The position numbers and the translations under genes were made by a program. Shown here piece by piece: positions 58,380 to 64,000 of a stretch of 64,000 bases of DNA. The notes beneath the pieces were generated by a model. That model had not been told where the DNA came from. It saw only the letters and a list, made by a program, of their open reading frames with translations, and did not search any database. Position 1 is the stretch's first letter. The number at the start of each line of letters is the position of its first letter. The DNA lies in NCBI RefSeq assembly GCF_010731815.2, contig NZ_AP022593.1:1798001-1862000 (forward strand). Direction: 5' to 3'. Source of the DNA: Mycolicibacterium arabiense (GTDB lineage: Bacteria > Actinomycetota > Actinomycetes > Mycobacteriales > Mycobacteriaceae).

Positions 58380-58991
58380 GTGGCCCGACCCAACCGGCAA
58401 GCCGAGCGCCGCGAGGAGATTCTCGCGGCTGCAGTCGGGCTGATCGAACGCCATGATCTGGCCACCCTGCGCATCGCCGACATCGCCGCTGAACTCGGCC
58501 TGACGGCGAACGCGGTGCGCTACTACTACCGCGACATGGACCACCTGCTGTCGGAGTTGGCGCTGCGATCCGACGTACGGTTCTACGACGATCGCCTGGC
58601 GATCGCCCGCAGTGCCGACGACGTCCGCCAGCGCCTGGCCCTCACCATCGCAGCGGGCCTGCCGTCCGGTCCCGAGGACGCCGAGTGGCGCGCGATCTGG
58701 CGAGCCGTGCTGGCTGCGGGCTTCGAACTCGACGAGCGCCGCGACGTGCAGGGCATCTATCACCGTCAGGTCGGTCTGTACGCCCAGATCCTCACCGAAG
58801 GCGTCGACGCCGGATGCTTCCGGCTCCCGACACCCGCCCGCGACGTCGCGATGACGCTGATGTCGATGGAGGACTACCTGGGCTACCGCATCGTGGCGCG
58901 TGATCCCGAGATGGACCGGGCCACCGCGCTCCGCCTGATGCGCGACTATGCCCAGTTGGCCACGGGCGCCAGGCTTCCCGCGACCCTCTGA
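58380..58991 (+). CDS. TetR-family transcriptional regulator
   Basis: Regulator of 203 residues. HTH: RREEILAAAVGLIERHDLATLRIADIAAELGLTANAVRYYYRDMDHLLSELA, about residues 9-60. The C-terminal ligand domain lacks cysteines except one. Start GTG 58380; another GTG at 58365 would add five residues. Divergent from the P1 peptidase with 127 bp between, so the peptidase is a candidate target. Its stop directly abuts the stop of nagA. Confidence 0.88.
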   Translation: MARPNRQAERREEILAAAVGLIERHDLATLRIADIAAELGLTANAVRYYYRDMDHLLSELALRSDVRFYDDRLAIARSADDVRQRLALTIAAGLPSGPEDAEWRAIWRAVLAAGFELDERRDVQGIYHRQVGLYAQILTEGVDAGCFRLPTPARDVAMTLMSMEDYLGYRIVARDPEMDRATALRLMRDYAQLATGARLPATL

Positions 58992-60140
58992 CTACCTGGG
59001 GTGCGGCTCGACGGCCCAAACGCCGCGGCGGAGCACGCCCCCGACGTCGAGTTGGGCACCGAGCACGACGAGGTCGGCAGGCGCCCCCGGAACGAGACCC
59101 GATGCGGGGAGGCCAAGTGCGCGAGCGGGATTGATCGACGCTTGCCGCACCGCGGACAGCAGCGCGTCGTCGCGGTCCAACCCGCCGTGGGCGACGGCGT
59201 ACCGGAACACGACGTCCATGGTGGCGGTACTGCCTGCGATGGTGTCGGTGCCTGCCACCCGTGCCACTCCCTCGACGACGTCGACCGCCAGCGGCCCCAG
59301 GTGATAGACCCCGTCGGCCATCCCGGTGGCGGCCATGGCATCGGTGATCAGCGAGACCCGCTCGGGACCGGCAGCCCGCGTGACGTGCCGGTAGATCGCC
59401 GGGTCGACGTGCACGCCGTCGGTGATCAGTTCCACCGTCACACGGGGGTCGTCGAGCAGGGCGATCACCGGGCCCGGCTCGCGACGGTCGATCGGACGCA
59501 TGGCGTTGAACAGATGCGTGCCGACGCGCGCACCCGCCTCGATCGCCGCGCGGGTCTGGTCGAAGCTGGCCTCGGTGTGTCCTACCGCCGCAACGACTCT
59601 CGCGTCCGTCAGCTGGCGGATCGCTGCGATCGCGCCCTCGCGCTCCGGTGCGATCGTCACCATGCGGACCGCTCCCCCAGCCGCTTCCAGGATGCGGTCG
59701 ATCTCGGCCGGGTCGGGGTCGCGCATCAACGACGGCTGATGCGCGCCGCAGCGTCGGGTCGACAGCCACGGCCCCTCGAGGTGGATGCCGTCGAGGTGGC
59801 CGGCCCGCACGTCGAGCGCGAGTGCCCCAACTTGGCGCAGCAGGTCCCCCGGCGCCGCCGTGACCAGTGATGCGACCAGCGTGGTGGTCCCGTAACCGCG
59901 GTGCAGTGCCACGGCCTTGGCCGTCTCGTCGGGCGCCGCTGCGGAGAAGTCAGCGCCACCCCCGCCGTGGACGTGGGTGTCGACGAATCCCGGCACGACG
60001 GTGGCGTCGCCGAGGTCGCGGTCCGGCGCACGATCCGGCGCGCCCTCACCGACACCGACGACGGAACCTTCCGAGACCTCGATCCACCCGGGCCGTAACA
60101 GGTTCGAGCCCGTGACGACGGTGCCTGCGGTGAGCAGCAC
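58992..60140 (-). CDS. nagA: N-acetylglucosamine-6-phosphate deacetylase
   Basis: Amidohydrolase that removes acetate from GlcNAc-6-phosphate, 382 residues. PGFVDTHVHGGGGADFS has the metal HxH (H56, H58), LDGIHLEGPWLSTRR the metal Glu. VVAAVGHTEASF and GARVGTHLFNAM supply further His, and VSLITDAMAATGMADG the catalytic Asp. It starts with GTG immediately after the nagB stop. Expected order is import, phosphorylation by the PTS, NagA, then NagB. Confidence 0.94.
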   Translation of the reverse strand: MLLTAGTVVTGSNLLRPGWIEVSEGSVVGVGEGAPDRAPDRDLGDATVVPGFVDTHVHGGGGADFSAAAPDETAKAVALHRGYGTTTLVASLVTAAPGDLLRQVGALALDVRAGHLDGIHLEGPWLSTRRCGAHQPSLMRDPDPAEIDRILEAAGGAVRMVTIAPEREGAIAAIRQLTDARVVAAVGHTEASFDQTRAAIEAGARVGTHLFNAMRPIDRREPGPVIALLDDPRVTVELITDGVHVDPAIYRHVTRAAGPERVSLITDAMAATGMADGVYHLGPLAVDVVEGVARVAGTDTIAGSTATMDVVFRYAVAHGGLDRDDALLSAVRQASINPARALGLPASGLVPGAPADLVVLGAQLDVGGVLRRGVWAVEPHPR

Positions 60141-60926
60141 TCAGATGCCCTGCCAATCCGGTTTGGACAGGTAGGTCTCGCGGTAGTAGTCGATGAGCTG
60201 CAGCCGCCGGGCGGCAGCGTCGTCGAGCAGCACCGTCACGTGCGGGTGGTGCTGCAGGATCGTCGCCGGCCACATCGCACTGACCGCGCCCTCCACCAGT
60301 TGGTGCACGGCTTCGGCCTTGCCGCGGCCCGTCGCCACCATGACGACGTGCCGGGCCTCCATGATCGTCGCCAATCCCTGGGTCAGGCAGTGCGTCGGCA
60401 CGGCGTCGACGTCGTCGCCGAAGAACCGGGCGTTGTCGATGCGGGTCTGCCGGGTCAGCGTCTTGATCCTGGTGCGCGAGGCCAGCGACGAGCCGGGTTC
60501 GTTGAATGCGATGTGGCCGTCGGTGCCGATCCCGAGGATCTGCAGGTCGACCCCGCCCGCGTTGCGGATCGCCGCCTCGTACGCTGCGCACGCAACGGGT
60601 ATGTCGGCCGCCAGGCCGTCCGGGCTCTGCACGGCGTCCGGACCGAAGTCGACGCGGGAGACGAACACCTCGTCGATGACCGTGCGGTAGCGCTCGGGGT
60701 GGTCTGCGGGCAGACCGACGTACTCGTCGAGGGTGAAGCCCTGGGCATGGGCGAACGAGACGTCCCCGGCCTCGCAGCGCGTCGCCAGTTCGTCGTAGAT
60801 CGCGAGCGGCGACGACCCGGTGGCCAAGCCGAGCACCGCCGTGGGCTTGCGGTGCAGCAGCGCCCCGATCGCGTCCGATGCGAGCGAGGCGATATCACCG
60901 GCGTCGGCCAGGATGACGACCTCCAT
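60141..60926 (-). CDS. nagB: Glucosamine-6-phosphate deaminase
   Basis: Converts glucosamine 6-phosphate to fructose 6-phosphate and ammonia, 261 residues. VLGLATGSSPLAIYDELA (phosphate loop), TLDEYVGLPADHPERYRT, LGIGTDGHIAFNEPGSSL with the catalytic Asp-His pair, and ALTQGLATIMEARHVVMVATG are classical. It starts right at the stop of crr (TAG then ATG) and is followed with no gap by nagA. Confidence 0.96.
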   Translation of the reverse strand: MEVVILADAGDIASLASDAIGALLHRKPTAVLGLATGSSPLAIYDELATRCEAGDVSFAHAQGFTLDEYVGLPADHPERYRTVIDEVFVSRVDFGPDAVQSPDGLAADIPVACAAYEAAIRNAGGVDLQILGIGTDGHIAFNEPGSSLASRTRIKTLTRQTRIDNARFFGDDVDAVPTHCLTQGLATIMEARHVVMVATGRGKAEAVHQLVEGAVSAMWPATILQHHPHVTVLLDDAAARRLQLIDYYRETYLSKPDWQGI

Positions 60927-61397
60927 CTACCGGTGCGCCGTGAACAACGCTGCACCAGAAGCGATGTCGGCCCCCTCGAAGACGGATTCGGTTGGCACCA
61001 CGTTGGCCGCCTCGCGTTCGTCCATCACGACGACCGGCACGATCGGGTTCAGCCCCTTCGCGACCACCGCCGGCACGTCGTAGGTGATGATCAACTGCCC
61101 GGCGGTGACGTCGTCGCCCTGGCTGACGTGTGCGGTGAACCCCTCGCCCTCGAGTGCGACGGTGTCCAGACCGAGGTGCACGAGCACGCCCACGTTGTCG
61201 GGGGTCAGGACGACGAAGGCATGCGGCATCAGCTTGAGCAGCTTGCCGCTGACCGGCGCGACCGCCTCGACCACCTCGCGGGGCGGGTCGATCGCCGCGC
61301 CGTAGCCCACCATGCCCTGACTGAAGACGGGGTCCGGCACGTCCTGTAACGCAACGGCACGTCCGGTGACCGGCGCGAGAACTGGCGTGGTGCTCAC
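60927..61397 (-). CDS. crr: PTS EIIA, glucose/GlcNAc type
   Basis: Phosphocarrier EIIA-Glc protein, 156 residues. It passes phosphate from HPr to the EIICB transporter. LAPVTGRAVALQDVPDPVFSQGMVGYGAAIDP and VAPVSGKLLKLMPHAFVVLTP are present. VGVLVHLGLDTVALEGEGFTAHV holds the active His; H59 and H74 match the two conserved His. Start GTG 61397 with GAAGGAG 8 bp upstream; longer frames are shadows. Divergent from the EIICB gene. EI and HPr are not in the window. Confidence 0.93.
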   Translation of the reverse strand: MSTTPVLAPVTGRAVALQDVPDPVFSQGMVGYGAAIDPPREVVEAVAPVSGKLLKLMPHAFVVLTPDNVGVLVHLGLDTVALEGEGFTAHVSQGDDVTAGQLIITYDVPAVVAKGLNPIVPVVVMDEREAANVVPTESVFEGADIASGAALFTAHR

Positions 61398-61537
61398 AGT
61401 GATGGCTCCTTCGTCTTCGATTGACTCAACAATACGAGCGCGCGCGCAAGAGGGTCTCGCGTTCATGGGTTCTCGTCTAAGCTTCCGCATGGCTTCACCC
61501 CAGCGGGTGACGTATGCGGCGCGGGAGGAGCACGACC

Positions 61538-63115
61538 ATGGGTGAAGCGACGAAAACCCCGAAGGCACAGTCGAAGTCCGGGCTCAGGATACCGGGCTTC
61601 GCCCAGCTGCAGCGGCTGGGCAAGAGCCTGATGCTGCCGATCGCGGTGCTGCCGGCCGCGGGCATCCTGCTCCGCCTGGGACAACCGGACCTGCTCGGCC
61701 GCATCGACGCCCCGGTCATCGGCCCCTTCTTCCTTGCGATGAGCGCGGCCGGGGACGCGCTGTTCGCCAACCTGCCACTGCTGTTCGCCGTCGGCGTCGC
61801 GATCGGATTCGCGAAGAAGGCCGACGGATCCACGGCGCTGGCAGCCGTGGTCGGCTACGTCGTCGTCGAGGCGGTCTTCAAGACCATGTCGCCGATCGTC
61901 CTGGCCGGCGAACTGGACAAGGCCGGTGACCAGGCGCAGATCAACTACAGCGTATTCGCGGGCATCGTGGTCGGATTGCTCACGGCGTGGCTGTTCGACC
62001 GCTATCACACCATCGAATTGCCCTCGTACCTCGGCTTCTTCGGTGGACGACGGTTCGTGCCCATCGTCGTCTCCCTGGCCTGCCTCTTCCTCGCGTTCGC
62101 GATGAGCTACTTCTACCCGATCTTCGACGCCGGTCTGACGAGCCTTGGCCAGTTCATCGGCGGCGCCGGAGCGCTGGGCGCCTTCGTCTACGGCTTCGCC
62201 AACCGCATGTTGATTCCGCTGGGCCTGCACCACATTCCGAACTCCTACGTGTGGTTCATCTACGGCGACTACCAGACCCCGGACGGCAACGTCGTCACGG
62301 GAGAATTGACCCGGTTCGCTGCCGGCGACACCACGGCCGGTCTGCTCACGTCGGGCTTCTTCCCCATCCTGATGTTCGGTTTGCCGGCAGCCGCTCTGGC
62401 AATGATCCACGTGGCCAACAAGAAGCAGCGCAAGGTCGCGGTCGGCATCCTGTCGGCCGCCGGCCTGACCGCATTCGTCACCGGCATCACCGAACCGCTC
62501 GAGTTCGCCTTCATGTTCGTCGCGTTCCCGCTCTACGTGGTCCACGCCGTGCTGACCGGCCTCTCGCTGGCCATCGCGTACCTCCTCGACATCCACCTCG
62601 GCTTCTCGTTCTCGGCCGGTCTCATCGACCTCCTGCTCTACGGCACGGCGCCTGCGGCCAAGAACATCCCACTGCTCATCGGCATGGGCGTGGTGTTCTT
62701 CGCCATCTACTACCTGCTCTTCCGGTTCGCGATCACGAAGTGGAACATGCGCACCCCGGGCCGCGAGCCCGAGGAGGAGTTCGAGGCCGAGGAGCGTGCC
62801 AACCTGGGCGAGGGCACCGACGCCCCCACCACCGTCGCCACCGGCACCGGTACTGGTACGGCGACCGCCACGGAGACCGCCGTCGAGAGCAAGGCCGAGC
62901 AGGTGATCTCGGCGTTCGGCGGCCGGGACAACCTGGTCAACGTCGACGCCTGCATCACGCGGCTGCGCATGGAGGTCGTCGATAAGGGCAAAGTCGATCA
63001 GGTGCGGCTGAAGACCCTGGGCGCGGCGGGCGTCGTCGAGGTCGGCAACAGCGTTCAAGCCGTGTTCGGCACCCAGGCCGAGGCGCTGAAGAACGACATC
63101 ACCGAGATCCTCTGA
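61538..63115 (+). CDS. nagE: PTS EIICB, N-acetylglucosamine/glucose type
   Basis: Membrane permease-kinase of 525 residues, likely importing GlcNAc given the nagA-nagB-crr neighbours. EIIC: LQRLGKSLMLPIAVLPAAGILLRLG, AIGFAKKADGSTALAA, GLHHIPNSYVWFIYG and TGITEPLEFAFMFVAFPLY. A Thr/Gly-rich linker near residues 425-455 joins the EIIB domain. There VSAFGG-like ISAFGGRDNLVNVDACITRLRMEVVD carries the phosphorylated C472. GGAGG precedes the ATG. Glucose specificity (PtsG) cannot be excluded from sequence. Confidence 0.92.
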   Translation: MGEATKTPKAQSKSGLRIPGFAQLQRLGKSLMLPIAVLPAAGILLRLGQPDLLGRIDAPVIGPFFLAMSAAGDALFANLPLLFAVGVAIGFAKKADGSTALAAVVGYVVVEAVFKTMSPIVLAGELDKAGDQAQINYSVFAGIVVGLLTAWLFDRYHTIELPSYLGFFGGRRFVPIVVSLACLFLAFAMSYFYPIFDAGLTSLGQFIGGAGALGAFVYGFANRMLIPLGLHHIPNSYVWFIYGDYQTPDGNVVTGELTRFAAGDTTAGLLTSGFFPILMFGLPAAALAMIHVANKKQRKVAVGILSAAGLTAFVTGITEPLEFAFMFVAFPLYVVHAVLTGLSLAIAYLLDIHLGFSFSAGLIDLLLYGTAPAAKNIPLLIGMGVVFFAIYYLLFRFAITKWNMRTPGREPEEEFEAEERANLGEGTDAPTTVATGTGTGTATATETAVESKAEQVISAFGGRDNLVNVDACITRLRMEVVDKGKVDQVRLKTLGAAGVVEVGNSVQAVFGTQAEALKNDITEIL

Positions 63116-63169
63116 GCGCGTCCGCGCTCGGATGTTTCACTCGCGCAACGACGTGGGTAGACACCTGTC

Positions 63170-63724
63170 ATGTTGCTGAACACTGACTTCACGAAACGGA
63201 TCGTCATCGCAGGTGCGGCCGCTGCCGCGCTCGCCATCACCCCGCTCGGTGTTCCGACCGCGCTCGCCGAGCCCGCACCGCCTCCGCCGCCGTGCTCCGA
63301 CGTCAACGCGCCGGGTTGCGCCACGGCAGGCCCGGGTGGCGCCCAGGCAACGGTTCCGGGTGCGGGTGCCGTGGCAGGCCCCGATGGTGCGCAGGCCGTA
63401 GTGCCCGGCGCAGGCGCCGAAGCCGGACCGGGTGGTGCGGGTGCCACTGTCCCCGGCGCGGGTGCGACCGCAGGTCCTGAAGGCGCTCAAGCCGTCGTGC
63501 CCGGCGCAGGCGCCACCGCAGGTCCGGACGGCGCACAGGCCGTCGTCCCAGGCGCCAACGCCGAGGCCGACCGTGGCGGTGCGGCCGTCGGGGTCCCCGG
63601 CGCTGGAGCAGTGGCCGGCCCGGACGGAGCGCAGGCGAATGTCCCAGGAGCGAACGCCGAGGCGGGACCCGGCGGAGCGGAGTTCTGCATCGCGAACGTG
63701 GGATGCGTCGGCGGTAGTAGGTAA
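63170..63724 (+). CDS. Secreted protein with seven 16-residue Gly/Ala/Pro repeats
   Basis: Exported protein of 184 residues, function unknown. Signal peptide residues 1-33 ending ALA-EPAP. A Pro-rich stretch and C42, C50 lead into seven tandem units of the form GPxGAxAxVPGAGAxA from residue 54 to 165, followed by a partial unit and C173, C179. Cysteines at both ends could lock the array by disulphides. Single gene between the PTS operon and a strong terminator. Confidence 0.8.
   Translation: MLLNTDFTKRIVIAGAAAAALAITPLGVPTALAEPAPPPPPCSDVNAPGCATAGPGGAQATVPGAGAVAGPDGAQAVVPGAGAEAGPGGAGATVPGAGATAGPEGAQAVVPGAGATAGPDGAQAVVPGANAEADRGGAAVGVPGAGAVAGPDGAQANVPGANAEAGPGGAEFCIANVGCVGGSR
63329..63664 (+). 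repeat. Seven tandem 48-bp coding repeats
   Basis: In-frame 48-bp units encode the 16-residue repeats of the secreted protein. Third-position changes between units show that the protein repeat, not the DNA, is conserved, though unit number may vary between strains by slippage. Confidence 0.85.
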
Positions 63725-63742
63725 CCGAAGCTCATCGAAGGC

Positions 63743-63778
63743 GAAGGCGGGCCAGGACGAAAGTCCTGGCCCGCCTTC
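63743..63778. terminator. Strong GC-rich hairpin terminator
   Basis: A perfect 16-bp stem, GAAGGCGGGCCAGGAC with its complement, closed by a GAAA tetraloop, lies 19 bp after the repeat-protein stop and 20 bp before the stop of the convergent gene. It has no T-tract. It probably acts on both converging genes. Confidence 0.85.
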
Positions 63779-63798
63779 GTGCTACGAGGATGTCGCGC

Positions 63799-64000
63799 CT
63801 AGAGGCGCGCGAAGCAGGGGTCGGCGTCCTCCTTGGGGATCGTCGCGTCCTGGCTGGAGAACTTTCCGACCACGCCTGCGTCGGTGACCTCGACACTGTC
63901 GGCGTGGATGCCCAGCGGATAGTTGTCGTTGAGCTTCGTGGTCAGGTCGTCGAGCGCCTTCTGGATGGTGTCCTTCGGGATCGGACCCGTGACCTCGAGT
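63799..64000 (-). CDS. LmeA/DUF2993-family protein (5' part outside window)
   Basis: Only the last 66 residues are visible. They end VEVTDAGVVGKFSSQDATIP, a short acidic linker, and PCFARL before TAG. The LDDLTTKLNDNYPLGIHADSVEV pattern and the terminal Pro-Cys-Phe fit DUF2993, which includes the mannan-maturation protein LmeA of mycobacteria. The domain lies in the cell envelope. Confidence in the family is moderate because most of the protein is missing. Confidence 0.7.
   Translation of the reverse strand, partial: LEVTGPIPKDTIQKALDDLTTKLNDNYPLGIHADSVEVTDAGVVGKFSSQDATIPKEDADPCFARL

Noticed and set aside
63329..63664. Tandem repeats considered as CRISPR or satellite DNA
   Set aside because: Units are contiguous without spacers, in frame, and vary at third positions; they are protein-coding.

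Overview
The window is a high-GC actinobacterial chromosome segment that reads as a fast-growing Mycobacterium (Mycolicibacterium) species. The evidence is the mycobactin acyl-chain locus mbtL-mbtM-mbtN/mbtK with two IdeR-type boxes, an MmpL transporter, many GTG and TTG starts, and heavy use of ATGA/GTGA stop-start overlaps. Genes are dense and look intact. I see no prophage, insertion sequence, CRISPR array or rRNA. There is one tRNA, Ala(GGC), and both window edges cut through genes.

Layout. 1-7.3 kb: the end of a DHA2-type MFS transporter, then a five-gene coupled operon: secreted protein, MmpL, type III polyketide synthase, ICMT-type methyltransferase and FAD oxidoreductase. The last three match the SrsABC logic for alkylresorcinol and alkylquinone lipids. 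7.3-10.6 kb: single housekeeping and hypothetical genes. 10.6-21 kb: an IclR/SDR pair divergent from a U32-like barrel protein, an acylating aldehyde dehydrogenase, a 4-hydroxy-2-oxoacid aldolase and an APC permease. A TetR-headed operon follows (aldehyde dehydrogenase, small protein, phytoene-desaturase-like flavoprotein), ending at 22.7 kb in an IlvD/Edd sugar-acid dehydratase.

22.7-37.5 kb: an L-arabinose regulon. Reading leftward are a YtfQ/YtfR/YtfT/YjfF-type importer, a LacI-type regulator, araB, araD, araA and a zinc dehydrogenase. Reading rightward is a second, ChvE-GguA-GguB-type importer. The 286-bp divergent promoter region carries three LacI-type operators and two opposed promoters. 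37.5-45.7 kb: small conserved proteins, DUF3159 and MerR genes, a protein with an SOS box, a surface-glycan group (acyltransferase-SGNH, GT2, pyruvyltransferase), a DedA protein and tRNA-Ala.

45.8-57.1 kb: MFS transporter, phosphoglucomutase, a fluoride-channel gene pair, the iron-regulated mbt-2 locus, an alpha-glucosidase, an NmrA protein and a TetR regulator. 57.2-64 kb: a P1 (DmpA-type) peptidase, a TetR regulator, a GlcNAc phosphotransferase module (nagA-nagB-crr divergent from an EIICB gene), a secreted 16-residue-repeat protein, a strong hairpin terminator, and the end of an LmeA/DUF2993-like gene.

Taken together this is a carbon-acquisition region (arabinose, GlcNAc, alpha-glucosides, an amine or hydroxy-acid pathway) interleaved with cell-envelope and redox-lipid functions. 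The least conventional parts are the 12.2-22.7 kb catabolic run, whose substrate cannot be named, and the transporter-coupled type III PKS operon.
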